This document shows, one piece after another, positions 33,995 through 42,645 of a stretch of 64,000 nt of DNA. The position numbers and the translations under genes were made by a program. Source of the stretch: Yinghuangia elevatio. GTDB taxonomy: Bacteria; Actinomycetota; Actinomycetes; Streptomycetales; Streptomycetaceae. The notes under the pieces are model-generated. The model had not been told where the DNA came from. It saw nothing but the letters and a program-made list of their open reading frames with translations, and made no database searches. Position 1 is the stretch's first letter; every line of letters starts with the position of its first letter. The stretch is from contig NZ_JBEZFP010000002.1 of the NCBI RefSeq assembly GCF_040649515.1, positions 62,001 through 126,000 on the forward strand. The letters run 5' to 3'.

Positions 33995-34635
33995 CGGGCG
34001 TGCTGCTGGCCTTGGAAGGGATCGCTGGAGCCGGGAAGAGCACGATGCGGGACCGGCTTCTTGAGGGGGCACGTTACGACGGCGTCCCACTGGCGCACGT
34101 GGGGCAGTTCTCGTGGCTCTCGCTTGAGGCCACACGCACCGTCATCGAGTTGCGTGCAGGGCGCCCAGCGCGCACTGCAGAGCAAGCCCTGCGTGCCATG
34201 CGACGCGACCTGGAACTGCACGCACGTCACAACCTCATCCCGGCGTTGCGCCTCGGCGCGGTGATCGCCGACCGCCTCACTCTGTCCACCGCTTGTCTGC
34301 TGGCCCTGGTGCACGACCTGCCCGTCGCTGACTGTGTACGGGAGTTGGCCGAGGTACCCGCAGCGCGGGCTGATCTGACTGTGCTGCTGACCACTCCGCT
34401 GGAGCTCTGCCACGGCCGAATTTCTGACCGTGCCACCAGGCGCCGGTTCGGAGAGGACGCGCAGACGGCTTCTCGGCTTGCCGAACTATTCGATCTGGCC
34501 GTCACGGTGTGGACCGACACGACGGGGTTGCCGGTGCTGCGGCATTCGTGCGCTACCCAGCCCGACCTCGCCTGGCTCGTGGCTGAGTGTCGTGCCCGGC
34601 TTATGCGATCAGCGGCAACGACCATGCGAATATGA
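33991..34635 (+). CDS. Thymidylate kinase-like P-loop protein
   Basis: This 214-residue protein starts at GTG 33991 with a GTGA overlap. Walker A is GIAGAGKST (residues 10-18). DRLTLSTACL (near 91) resembles the DRY-type motif of dTMP kinase-like nucleotide kinases, and the length fits. A lid-like region with RISDRATRRRFG follows near 145. The actual phosphate acceptor cannot be told from sequence. Close in the cluster are another kinase-like protein and a NUDIX hydrolase, so phosphorylation and its reversal may be part of the pathway. Confidence 0.7.
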   Translation: MTGVLLALEGIAGAGKSTMRDRLLEGARYDGVPLAHVGQFSWLSLEATRTVIELRAGRPARTAEQALRAMRRDLELHARHNLIPALRLGAVIADRLTLSTACLLALVHDLPVADCVRELAEVPAARADLTVLLTTPLELCHGRISDRATRRRFGEDAQTASRLAELFDLAVTVWTDTTGLPVLRHSCATQPDLAWLVAECRARLMRSAATTMRI

Positions 34636-34646
34636 GGAACAGCATC

Positions 34647-35534
34647 ATGCGTCTCCACCCGATGCACCCCGCCGCCTGGGTCCTTGACGAGGTCCGCGAA
34701 TGCGGATGGCACGTACACGACCTGCTGGCCTTCACGCGTGCGAGCACCCTGCTTCTGGCCAGCCGCAACGACGAACCTCCCGTAGTCCTCAAAGCGGGCT
34801 TCGGCAGCAACCACGTCCTGGCGGACCTGGACGAGGAGACACGTCGAGCGGCGTACGGCTTCTACTGGTACGCGGAGATGACGGAAGTCGAACGGGCTCT
34901 CGCTCGTGAGGACTTCCAGCACGAAGCAGCCCTCACGCGCGAGGCCGCAGGCATCGAACACGTCGTGCCGCTTCTGGAAGACGGCAGCGCCGACCGGTTC
35001 GACTGGTACACCATGCCGTACTGCCCCGGTGGCAACTTCCGTCCGCTGCTCGCGGCACGCGACAACCGAGGGGTAGCGGCCGGCCTGGGCATCCTGGCCG
35101 ACGTCGCGGAAGGACTCCGCGGCCTTCACGAACGCGGGCTTGTCCATCGCGACGTCTACCAGGAGAACATCCTCGTCCTCGACGGCCGCGGACTGATCAC
35201 CGACCTCGGAGCGGCTCGCCACGTCCACACACCGCGTGGGCCAGTCGCGAGAGGCCCGGAAGTCCATTGGCCTCCCGAGTACGCGTTCTCCTATGACCGC
35301 GCCACGCCGGCCGCCGACGTCTTCAGCCTGGCCGTCTTGATCTATCGCCTCGTCTGCGCGGATATCCCGCGCCATGGACACTCCCGGCTCGACGCCGCCC
35401 CTGCCGCTCTGGGGTCGGTGACCGCCGCGGCACTCGCCCCGGAACCGAAGGATCGCCCTGCGATGAGCGAACTGCGCGACGTCCTACGCCAAGCAGCTGA
35501 GGTCACCAGCCCATCGGCCGAACGCCGTCGCTGA
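34647..35534 (+). CDS. Protein kinase-like (serine/threonine type) protein
   Basis: This 295-residue single-domain protein has the catalytic loop HRDVYQEN (about 167-174), with the HRD aspartate and the asparagine, and a DLG motif in place of DFG (ITDLGAARH, near 188). APE is represented by PPEYAFS, and a later DVFSLAVLIYRL is the kinase F-helix. The lysine is probably in VVLKAGFG (near 48); the glycine loop before it is weak. No transmembrane or sensor domain follows, unlike Pkn receptor kinases. Starts at 34632 (overlapping the previous stop) and 34647 (behind GAGGAA) are both possible. It ends 114 bp before the candidate peptide gene. It may phosphorylate a protein or a small molecule. Confidence 0.78.
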   Translation: MRLHPMHPAAWVLDEVRECGWHVHDLLAFTRASTLLLASRNDEPPVVLKAGFGSNHVLADLDEETRRAAYGFYWYAEMTEVERALAREDFQHEAALTREAAGIEHVVPLLEDGSADRFDWYTMPYCPGGNFRPLLAARDNRGVAAGLGILADVAEGLRGLHERGLVHRDVYQENILVLDGRGLITDLGAARHVHTPRGPVARGPEVHWPPEYAFSYDRATPAADVFSLAVLIYRLVCADIPRHGHSRLDAAPAALGSVTAAALAPEPKDRPAMSELRDVLRQAAEVTSPSAERRR

Positions 35535-35648
35535 CACGGCGTCACACCGAAACGGAACCCAGATGCACACCGCCAGAGCACCCCCGCGCCACCCAACTCC
35601 AGCACGTGCACCCACCTGTCACCCGAGCCAGGAAGGACGAGCACAACG

Positions 35649-35819
35649 ATGGACGACCGGATCAGCGAGTTCCTCGCCGCAGTGGACGCAATGCGCGGCG
35701 ACGACCAAGACGTCCGCACGACCGCCCATACCTCCAGCGTCTCCGCCGAAGGCTGGCCCATCCACGAGACCGCCGACGACAGCCAGGCGCTCACTGCCCG
35801 CGAACCGCACCAGCGGTAG
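35649..35819 (+). CDS. 56-residue peptide, candidate RiPP precursor
   Basis: This short frame starts with ATG 35649 behind a strong AGGAAGGA (35630-35637) and encodes MDDRISEFLAAVDAMRG followed by a polar tail that contains SAEGWPIHET and ends REPHQR. The first 17 residues form a likely amphipathic leader helix. The tail is rich in Asp, Thr, Ser and His and has a single Trp (residue 36), which would be a natural site for radical SAM chemistry. A perfect hairpin follows the stop by 16 bases, then comes a HExxH peptide hydroxylase-like gene. Small peptide, hairpin and tailoring enzyme in that order is a common layout for precursor genes. I see no match to a known core motif such as FxSxx, so the class is open. 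Confidence 0.6.
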   Translation: MDDRISEFLAAVDAMRGDDQDVRTTAHTSSVSAEGWPIHETADDSQALTAREPHQR

Positions 35820-35835
35820 ACCGATGTGAACAGCT

Positions 35836-35865
35836 CCTGGGGCCGGGCCCGAGCCCGGCCCCAGG
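35836..35865 (+). terminator. Perfect 13-bp hairpin after the candidate precursor gene
   Basis: CCTGGGGCCGGGC (35836-35848) and GCCCGGCCCCAGG (35853-35865) pair perfectly around a four-base loop. It starts 16 bases after the peptide stop and ends 26 bases before the HExxH gene start, with no T tract. It could act as a partial terminator or an RNA-stabilising end that lets the peptide transcript exceed that of the downstream enzymes. Confidence 0.7.
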
Positions 35866-35891
35866 CCGTTACCTCACGAGGGAGCCCGTCC

Positions 35892-36812
35892 GTGCCCACC
35901 CTGGCCGCTGCCTTCTCCTTCGCACCCATCCGTTCCCTGCACCACGAGCGGGCCAGACGTATTCGCGGCATTGTCCAGCCCGTGGCCTCGCACATGGCGG
36001 TCACTCCCGCACCCGCAGTGGCCGCAGCGGAGTACTGCTTGGCGCACCACGCCCTCGAAGGTGCCGAGTCGGCAGCGCGCAACGGGGACACGGCGACCTT
36101 CAACTGGTACCGAGAACACCCCGACGGAAACGCGCTTGCCCTTGCCATCGCCACCGACGTCGGTCCTCGCGTCGTCGTAGCACCTGACCTCCGTCGCCTG
36201 CCCCGGTCTACGATCTCGGAGACCCCCTACTACGTCATCGGCCCCCAGAGCAGCGCGGCCCCTGCCGGACTACGCGAACTGGCCGAGTCCGCATTCGCGG
36301 CGGGCTATGCCGCAGGGTTTGGCGAGCTGTTGGGCGCCCACGCCGTCGTGGTCTGCTTCCTCCGCCGAAAAGTCCTCGGCGACACCCTGGACAGTTGGAC
36401 CATCACTCGCCTTCCCGGCACCGTCTTCTGCGACCACGTCGGCGACCCGGTCGTCCTCGCCCGGGACCTGGTCCACGAAGCCGCCCACAACTGGCTGAAC
36501 GACGCCTTTGCCGCCACCTCGTGCAGGATCAGCGACGAGTCGTGCTTCTACTCACCCTGGAAACGAACAAGCCGGCCCGCCTTCGGGTTCCTGCACGCCT
36601 GTTGGGCCTTCCCGCTGACCATGATCTACGCGGCCCGCGTCCTGGGGGAGACCGACAGCGACGTACACCGCTTCCTCGCCGCCTACCTCGACCAGCAGCG
36701 ACGACGTCTCGCCCAGACCATCGACGACCACGCCCGTGCGCTCGCCTTGGTGACCGACACCGAACTGCGTCACCGCCTCGCCGCCGTCTACCGTGAGGCA
36801 CTCACCTTGTGA
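35892..36812 (+). CDS. HExxH-type peptide beta-hydroxylase-like protein
   Basis: This 306-residue protein contains LVHEAAHNWLNDAF with H195-E-A-A-H199. That fits the HExxH-motif proteins associated with peptide modification (aKG-HExxH type), reported to act as 2-oxoglutarate/iron hydroxylases rather than proteases. Their typical layout, a helical N-terminal half and the HExxH site in the C-terminal half, fits here. I choose GTG 35892, behind GAGGGAG, because a longer frame would start inside the hairpin region. The gene ends in a GTGA overlap with the serine hydrolase. Its presence is the strongest single sign that the cluster makes a modified peptide. Confidence 0.75.
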   Translation: MPTLAAAFSFAPIRSLHHERARRIRGIVQPVASHMAVTPAPAVAAAEYCLAHHALEGAESAARNGDTATFNWYREHPDGNALALAIATDVGPRVVVAPDLRRLPRSTISETPYYVIGPQSSAAPAGLRELAESAFAAGYAAGFGELLGAHAVVVCFLRRKVLGDTLDSWTITRLPGTVFCDHVGDPVVLARDLVHEAAHNWLNDAFAATSCRISDESCFYSPWKRTSRPAFGFLHACWAFPLTMIYAARVLGETDSDVHRFLAAYLDQQRRRLAQTIDDHARALALVTDTELRHRLAAVYREALTL

Positions 36813-38197
36813 ACGGCACCCGCAGCACGTCGACTCCGGAGATCCCCAGCGGCACGAGTCACGCCGCCGAGCCGGGCATAACGCTACGCATTCACCCCGT
36901 CAACGGGCCGACGACACAGGCGTCTCTGGGGCTGGCCAGCCTCGAACTTGTCGCACCGGTCGAAGCGACGACCGTCTTCAACGTCGGCTCCGTCGCCAAG
37001 CAGATCACCGCATACCTCTGCGTCCGTGCAGTCCAGGACGGCCGCCTGAACCTGGACCGCCCGGTTAGCGAACATCTGCCGCGCTTTCAGATCCCCGACG
37101 TGTCGGTACGCGACCTCATCCGGCACCGCGGAGGCGTCCGAGACGCCGAATCCCTGCTGTCCCTGGCCGGTTTCCGCGATCTCGACCACTACACCGGCGC
37201 CGACCTGCTCGAACTCGCGTACCGCCAAGACCACAGAGCCGTTCCGCCTGGCCACTTCCTCTACAGCAACACCGGATACCTGCTCCTTGCCGAGATCCTC
37301 CGTCAGATCCACGGAGGCGACCTGCAAGACATCGCACAACAACAGGTGTTCAACTCATTGGGCATGAACGCCACGCGCTTCAAGCGCCACCCCACCGAGG
37401 TCATACCCGGCGCGGCCAGCAGCTACGGCCCTGACGGCGGAGGCTGGAGCCACCAGCAGCGCCCTGTAACCCTCCCCGGCCCTGGCTCGCTCTGGTGCAG
37501 TGCCGCTGACCTCGACCGTTGGCTCGCCCACCTCGCCGACGAATGGAGGCGGGCCGCCTCCACGAGCCCGATGCCGTTCGACGGCCATGTCAGTTACCAG
37601 CCCAGCGACCACACGCCGTTCACCTACGGGGCCGGCCTATACGCCGATCCGCGCCGTGGACGAACTGCCGTCTTCCACTACGGCCATGAGCAGGGGTTCT
37701 CGGCCGCCACCCATCTCACGCCGTGGGGACTGCGCATCGTATGCCTGTCCAACCGCACCGACATGCCTGCCGATCACATCCTTGCGACAGTGCTCGCCGA
37801 AATCGTAGGGAACCCCGACGTCGATGCGGACCAACTCCTCGCGTCCGCAACTCAGAACCGACGGAAGCACCCCACGGACACGCAACCGGATGCTGGCCCT
37901 AACCTCGGACCCGAGGAACCGCACACAATCCTGGGCACGTACGAGTGCGAGGCCGTCCCTGGGACGCTGCGGCTGTCCCTCAGCGCCGGGGTACTGCACC
38001 TGTGGCGCCGAGGCGCCCGTGAGCCGCTGCAGCACACCAGCCAGGGGCAATACACGTCCGACAGCTACACATTGACGTTCCCTGCCGCGCAGAGCGACGA
38101 CGCCGAATTCCCTCCCGGCGAGTTCATTCTCGATCTCCGGCGTGCACCTGACCTGCGCTACCGGCTCAAGCCCGGAACCGTCGGCGGCCGAGGCTGA
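36809..38197 (+). CDS. Serine hydrolase, beta-lactamase/peptidase S12 family
   Basis: This 462-residue protein has the class C/S12 signatures: SVAK (SxxK, nucleophile serine near residue 61), YSN (YxN, near 152) and HYGHEQGF (in the place of the KTG/HxG element, near 290). About 100 residues after the hydrolase core form a separate lipocalin-like C-terminal domain (LGTYECEAVPGTLRLSLSAG). No signal peptide is visible, so it is likely cytoplasmic, unusual for cell-wall enzymes of this fold. In this context it could remove the leader peptide or act on a peptide bond of the product. Confidence 0.8.
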   Translation: MNGTRSTSTPEIPSGTSHAAEPGITLRIHPVNGPTTQASLGLASLELVAPVEATTVFNVGSVAKQITAYLCVRAVQDGRLNLDRPVSEHLPRFQIPDVSVRDLIRHRGGVRDAESLLSLAGFRDLDHYTGADLLELAYRQDHRAVPPGHFLYSNTGYLLLAEILRQIHGGDLQDIAQQQVFNSLGMNATRFKRHPTEVIPGAASSYGPDGGGWSHQQRPVTLPGPGSLWCSAADLDRWLAHLADEWRRAASTSPMPFDGHVSYQPSDHTPFTYGAGLYADPRRGRTAVFHYGHEQGFSAATHLTPWGLRIVCLSNRTDMPADHILATVLAEIVGNPDVDADQLLASATQNRRKHPTDTQPDAGPNLGPEEPHTILGTYECEAVPGTLRLSLSAGVLHLWRRGAREPLQHTSQGQYTSDSYTLTFPAAQSDDAEFPPGEFILDLRRAPDLRYRLKPGTVGGRG

Positions 38198-38245
38198 CGC
38201 TGACGGGGAACTGTCCGCCGCTCGAACTGTGTGAGGGTTGAAACG

Positions 38246-39007
38246 ATGTCCAGCGCCGACGAACCCATCCATCAACGCCTGCTCGCCCTCGCCGCGCCGA
38301 GGCCCGGTGAGATCGTCGTCGACTTGGGCTGCGGCGCCGGCCCCACCTTGAGCGCATTGGCCCTGGCCGCTCCCGGAGCCCGCTTGTTGGGCATCGACCG
38401 ATCCGAACAGTCTTTGCGTGCCGCGGTGAACGTCCTGAAAAGGCATATAGGCGGACGATCCGGAGTGGCGATCGCGGATCTGCGCGACCCACTGCCACTT
38501 CTGGATGGCTCCGTCGATGTGGTCCTCTCGTACAACACCGTCGAGTGTGTTCCCGATCCCGTCGCGCTGCTCCACGATGTGGCCCGAGTGCTGCGGCCGG
38601 GTGGACGGCTGGTCCTCGCGCACGTCGACTTCGATTCGCTCATCATCGCCGGAGCGGACGCCGACCTCGACCGCCGGGTCTGCCATGCTTACGCCGATCT
38701 GCCCCAGCCCTGGATGGACAACGCCGACGGCCGCGTCGGCCGCAAACTCCCCGGACTGGTTCGTCAAAGCTCGCTGCGCTTGACGATGGTCGAATCGATG
38801 GTTTCTGCGTCGACTGAGCTCGACGGACATGCGGCGGAGCGAGTCGACGAGGTCTACGGCGCGTTGCGCTCGGCGTCACGGCACGGAACGGGCGTCCCCA
38901 GCCTCGACGACGTTGAGCGCTGGCGGCTGCAGGTGTCCGAAGCCGACGTGCGCGGAACGTTCTACTTCACGGAAGTCACCGTGATCGCGGTAGCCGAGCG
39001 TCCGTAA
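38246..39007 (+). CDS. SAM-dependent class I methyltransferase
   Basis: This 253-residue protein has the SAM-binding motif I VVDLGCGAGP (about 28-37). Motif II is GIDRSEQSL, with the acidic residue that contacts the SAM ribose. VARVLRPGGRLVLAHVDFD is the usual post-I element (methyltransferase domain 11 type). It starts at ATG 38246 behind GAGGG. A gap of 48 bases separates it from the serine hydrolase, and it is co-directional. It probably methylates the product or an intermediate of the cluster. Confidence 0.82.
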   Translation: MSSADEPIHQRLLALAAPRPGEIVVDLGCGAGPTLSALALAAPGARLLGIDRSEQSLRAAVNVLKRHIGGRSGVAIADLRDPLPLLDGSVDVVLSYNTVECVPDPVALLHDVARVLRPGGRLVLAHVDFDSLIIAGADADLDRRVCHAYADLPQPWMDNADGRVGRKLPGLVRQSSLRLTMVESMVSASTELDGHAAERVDEVYGALRSASRHGTGVPSLDDVERWRLQVSEADVRGTFYFTEVTVIAVAERP

Positions 39008-39028
39008 ACGATCCTCGCAGACTGACCT

Positions 39029-39166
39029 ATGGCCATTACGGGCGCACGTACGGCCGCCGCGTCAGGTGACGGCCGTGTCCGCTGCTGGGACCTGCCCTCC
39101 GGCAAGCCGTCGGGGGCCGCGCTCGTCGCCTACGACCTCCACGCACTGATCCAATTTCGGCAGTGA
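39029..39166 (+). pseudogene. WD40-repeat fragment
   Basis: A 45-codon frame contains one recognisable repeat, SGDGRVRCWDLPSGKP, and then stops. Full WD40 proteins have at least four to seven such repeats, so this is a leftover of a lost gene. It lies 22 bases after the methyltransferase and may mark the end of the cluster. Confidence 0.55.
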
Positions 39167-39446
39167 CGACAGAAACTGGCGGGCCGGGGGTGGCCCGGGC
39201 GGGCGATGGCGGGTCGCCTGGGCCGGTCGGAGTCACGAACAATCCGTGCCTGGACCGGCAGGCGTTCCGCACCTCTGAGCAGGCCAGCCCGCCGACAGCA
39301 AGGGGCAACGGTGACGCGTCCACGCTACGGCGCCGGTCACCGCACAGCCGCCACCGTCATCGGCACCGCCCCCACGAGTGATCGGATCAGGTCGCCTTCG
39401 AGCGCCGGAGCGGGTCATCCCCAAGCACCAGGTACGCTCCCATGTC

Positions 39447-39959
39447 GTGCGCAGGATCAGCGTCATCGGCGTCGGCGGCTCGGGCAAGACGGAGCTGGCC
39501 AACCGCTTGGCGGCGCTGCTGGAGGTGCCCGTCACCCATCTGGACGCCGTCTACTACGCGGACGATTGGACTCCGCTCGCGCCGGAGGAGTTTGCCGCAC
39601 GCCAACGCGAACTGGTCGCCGCGCCGGCCTGGGTGATCGATGGCAACTACGCTTCGACCCTGGACATCCGGCTGAAGGCATGCGACACCGTGATCTTCCT
39701 GGACATCCCTCCAGCCGTCGCCCTGTTCGGCGTCCTGCGCCGTCGGCTGCGGTACCGGGGCGGGCAGCACCCCGGCCAGGGAGTGTACGACCGGATTACG
39801 TGGGGGGTCGTCCAGTACATCCTGGGCTACCGCAGGCGCATGCGCCCCAAGGTGGAGCATCTGATCGCCGAGCACGGCACGCACGCCACCGTTCACGTGT
39901 TCACCTCCCGCCGGGCCGTGAACCGATGGCTCGCCTCGCTGGAGCCGGCCGCCGGGTGA
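39447..39959 (+). CDS. AAA/adenylate kinase-like P-loop protein
   Basis: This protein of about 170 residues has Walker A GVGGSGKTEL near the N-terminus, WVIDGNY (near 62) and CDTVIFLDIP (Walker B-like). An Arg-rich lid follows (VLRRRLRYRG). The pattern fits the small topology-modulation/FlaR-type nucleotide kinase family. The start is uncertain: GTG 39447 gives the expected length, and an in-frame ATG at 39378 would add 23 residues. A 280-base gap after the WD40 fragment makes membership in the peptide cluster doubtful. Confidence 0.72.
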   Translation: MRRISVIGVGGSGKTELANRLAALLEVPVTHLDAVYYADDWTPLAPEEFAARQRELVAAPAWVIDGNYASTLDIRLKACDTVIFLDIPPAVALFGVLRRRLRYRGGQHPGQGVYDRITWGVVQYILGYRRRMRPKVEHLIAEHGTHATVHVFTSRRAVNRWLASLEPAAG

Positions 39960-40261
39960 GGTTAGGGGTTGGCCGTGACGACGTCGACCAGTAGCCCCTT
40001 TCCAGTACCCGGGGCGATTCTCCGTCCCGGTTGGCAACCCGCGTGGACGTGCGGTGCCACATTGGTCCCGCTCGACCTCGCCGTTCCGTTCTCTGGCGAT
40101 GGCAGCAGTCGGAGACGCACCAATGCTGCGTTTCCGCCGCACAGTTGATGGGTTTCCTCAATGGCGACTACCGAGACGATCGTCGGAGGCCGGGATGATG
40201 CCGAGTCTTGACCTGTGCAGCACGCTCGTTCGTATGGTCCGCTGCCGTATCCGGGAAGTCC

Positions 40262-41737
40262 TCACGTCCCGCCATACGCGCCCACAGCGTCGCCGGTCCG
40301 GAACACCCCCGTGCCGTCGGCGGCGATGGCGAACGGCACCAGGGTGCCCGGCGGGAGCAACTCGACTTGGCCGCCGAGCGGGACGCGTACAGCTTGGACC
40401 GACCAGCTCGGGTTGAACGTCGGTGCCACCGGAACCGGAAGCTGGCCGAATACGGCGGTGTCGCCGACTGTCCCGTACACGGTGCCGCGGTCGTCGACCG
40501 ACCAGATGTCCACGCCGAGGCGCGCAGCATCTGCGGTCAGGCATCGCCCGGTCCGTGCCTGTAGGTCGAACACGACCTGGCCGGACGCCAGGAAGCGGCC
40601 ACCCGGCGAGGCCTGCGTCGACGGCTGGGCAGAGCCGGGATACAGCCCCAGGGTGTACGGCGAACGGCACGCCGTCTGCGCGATCACCGCCCCGGACGCC
40701 AGGTCGTGCACGGCGAAGACGGTGTTCTGCGCGCTGTTGAGTTCGGGGTTCGTGATGAGGTTGGTGGTGCCCTGCCAGGCTGCGACCAGGTAGCGGTCCG
40801 TCACCCCGAGCGGGACGCCGACCGGCTTCCCCGCCGGCGCCACTGCGGTACTGGCCCACGCCGTGCCGACTTCCCACCCCAGTGCGCACGAAGGCCCACC
40901 GGCCTGCTGGTACCGGTCGCAACCGGTCGACTGCGTCCACGCGGCTACGGCACCGCGAGCCGTGGACAGCACCGGGGAGGTAGCGCAAGTCCCCTGCGGG
41001 CACGACACGTTCCGCGGCGCCATGGGCGTCTGGATTCCGGTCTGCGGGTCGATGGCCACGGACGTCGCGGTGCTGCTGTCGAGGATGAGCCCGGTCGGCG
41101 TCGCCACCGCCTGCCAGCCCAGGCCCTCAACCGTCACCCGCCGGGCGAGAGACAAAGGCCCGGTGGCGCTGACGGCGGCGAGATCGACGAAGGTGATGGG
41201 CTCGGGATAGGCGCCCACCACCGGCGCCGCTTCCTGCTCCGAGACCACCGCCACGTATTCTCCGCCGGGCGTGTCCACCACCACCAACGCGGCCCGGGCG
41301 GCGTATTCCAGCCCGGCCGGCCCCCAAGACCACACCTCACGCCCGTCGGCCGCGCTCACGGCCCGCACCGCACCGGACTCGTCCAGGTAGACCACCTGCT
41401 GGGCCCGGCGCGCGAACGCTGTGTGCGGGAACCCGGCCCTTCCGCTGGTGTAGGCGTCCGCAGCGACCTCGAACTGCCAGCCGCGCCGCGCATCGAAGTC
41501 CTTCCCCACCGGCAACGCCGCACCCGCAGCGGGCGCGGCCCCGGAGGGAGCGCCCGCGGCTGGGACAGGTGACTCCCGGGGGTTGCTACCCGCGTCGTCG
41601 CGATCGCCGTCACGCAGGTCCAGCACGACACCGATCGCGACCATGACCACCACCAGCGTCCCCGAGACCCACAACAGCGCGCGGTTCCATATCAGCCGCG
41701 AACGCCAGTTGCTGCGCCGGTCGTTCCCTTGCTCCAC
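40262..41737 (-). CDS. Membrane-anchored PQQ-like beta-propeller protein
   Basis: This protein of about 491 residues has a short cytoplasmic N-terminus, one membrane segment (LLWVSGTLVVVMVAIGVVL, about 20-40) and an Ala/Pro/Gly-rich linker. About 400 residues of beta-propeller-like repeats follow (for example AADGREVWSWGP and TVYGTVGDTAVFGQ). It is probably an extracytoplasmic protein of unknown ligand. GTG 41737 is preferred because GGGGGCG lies just upstream; a TTG at 41779 would lengthen it. It is the same kind of protein as the one cut off at the left end of the window. Confidence 0.72.
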   Translation of the reverse strand: MEQGNDRRSNWRSRLIWNRALLWVSGTLVVVMVAIGVVLDLRDGDRDDAGSNPRESPVPAAGAPSGAAPAAGAALPVGKDFDARRGWQFEVAADAYTSGRAGFPHTAFARRAQQVVYLDESGAVRAVSAADGREVWSWGPAGLEYAARAALVVVDTPGGEYVAVVSEQEAAPVVGAYPEPITFVDLAAVSATGPLSLARRVTVEGLGWQAVATPTGLILDSSTATSVAIDPQTGIQTPMAPRNVSCPQGTCATSPVLSTARGAVAAWTQSTGCDRYQQAGGPSCALGWEVGTAWASTAVAPAGKPVGVPLGVTDRYLVAAWQGTTNLITNPELNSAQNTVFAVHDLASGAVIAQTACRSPYTLGLYPGSAQPSTQASPGGRFLASGQVVFDLQARTGRCLTADAARLGVDIWSVDDRGTVYGTVGDTAVFGQLPVPVAPTFNPSWSVQAVRVPLGGQVELLPPGTLVPFAIAADGTGVFRTGDAVGAYGGT

Positions 41738-41884
41738 CCTGCGCCCCCGTTTCGACCCGTCACCGGGTGTGCCGTCCAACGCTCAATTCTGGCATCGGCC
41801 ATGATGGCCTTCAGGATCACTCCGCTGACACTCCCGACCGCCAGTCCTCTCGGGACTCTGCTCGAAGGTGGGCACCCAGGGCGG

Positions 41885-42295
41885 TTACGGCCGCGTCGAA
41901 AGCGTGTGCGCGATTTGCGTGATGGGATCCGAGACACTGTGCTGCGACCGTGCGGTAGGCCAGGTTGAAAATCCGTCGTCTGGCCAGCGAGGGACGACAT
42001 GGAAGTGCAGGTGAGGGACGGACTGCTCCGAGCCGACTCCGCTGGCGTGAAGAATGTTGACCCCAGTTGCCCGCAGGGCGCTGCGCATCGCGTCAGCCAC
42101 GCGTTGCACAAGCGCGACGGTGTCGGTGAGCACATACTCGGGCGTTTCAAAGATGTCGGCGTAGTGCCTGGTGGGGACCACCAAGGTGTGCCCAGGGGCG
42201 AGCGGGTCCAGCGGGGCGAACGCACTGGCCGTCGGTCCGCGCGACACCCAGGTGGCGGCACCATCTCGGATCAACGAGCAGAAGATGCATTCCAT
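41885..42295 (-). CDS. HIT-family nucleotide-binding protein
   Basis: This 136-residue protein has the histidine triad HLHFH (about 95-99), which forms the nucleotide phosphate site. It begins with CIFCSLIRDG, a zinc-type cysteine pair common in the branch. HIT proteins hydrolyse nucleoside phosphoramidates or similar. It stands alone on the minus strand, upstream of the beta-propeller gene. There is no evidence linking it to the peptide cluster. Confidence 0.9.
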   Translation of the reverse strand: MECIFCSLIRDGAATWVSRGPTASAFAPLDPLAPGHTLVVPTRHYADIFETPEYVLTDTVALVQRVADAMRSALRATGVNILHASGVGSEQSVPHLHFHVVPRWPDDGFSTWPTARSQHSVSDPITQIAHTLSTRP

Positions 42296-42396
42296 CTGGC
42301 TGGGCGCCTCTACTGCTCACGATGCCTGAACCGGCGCGGATCCGCCGTCGGCCGAACGAGCTTGGACCACGTCGGATTCCTCCGGAGGCTCCGCTG

Positions 42397-42645
42397 TTAC
42401 GGTCGGTCGCCGGTCATCGGCGTGTCGAATTCGCCGTCGTGGACGCCGTTCATGAAGGCTGCCCATTCGGCGGCCGTGTAGCGCAGGACGGTTCCGTTCG
42501 GGTCGGCCGGGTTGCGCAGTGCCACCGCCCCGCCGTCGAGGTGGGCGATCTCGATGCGGTCGTCCGGGGCGGCTCCCGGTGCGGCCAGCCAGATCGCGTC
42601 GGACAGGTCGAGGTGGTAGATGTCGGTCTTCGCGCGGGCGGTCAT
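42397..42645 (-). CDS. DUF397 domain protein (short variant)
   Basis: This 82-residue protein has a DUF397-like core (IEIAHLDGGAVALRNPADPNGTVLRYTAAEWAAF, given here only as a pattern split by the reader at positions 33-66 of the protein). The start ATG 42645 overlaps the stop of the upstream DUF397 gene. DUF397 proteins are small partners of the adjacent XRE/DUF5753 regulator in actinomycetes, possibly acting as its antagonist. This copy is more diverged than its neighbour. Confidence 0.75.
   Translation of the reverse strand: MTARAKTDIYHLDLSDAIWLAAPGAAPDDRIEIAHLDGGAVALRNPADPNGTVLRYTAAEWAAFMNGVHDGEFDTPMTGDRP

Noticed and set aside
41885..42295. HIT protein as part of the peptide cluster
   Set aside because: Opposite strand and separated from it by WD40 debris, a lone P-loop gene and the beta-propeller gene.
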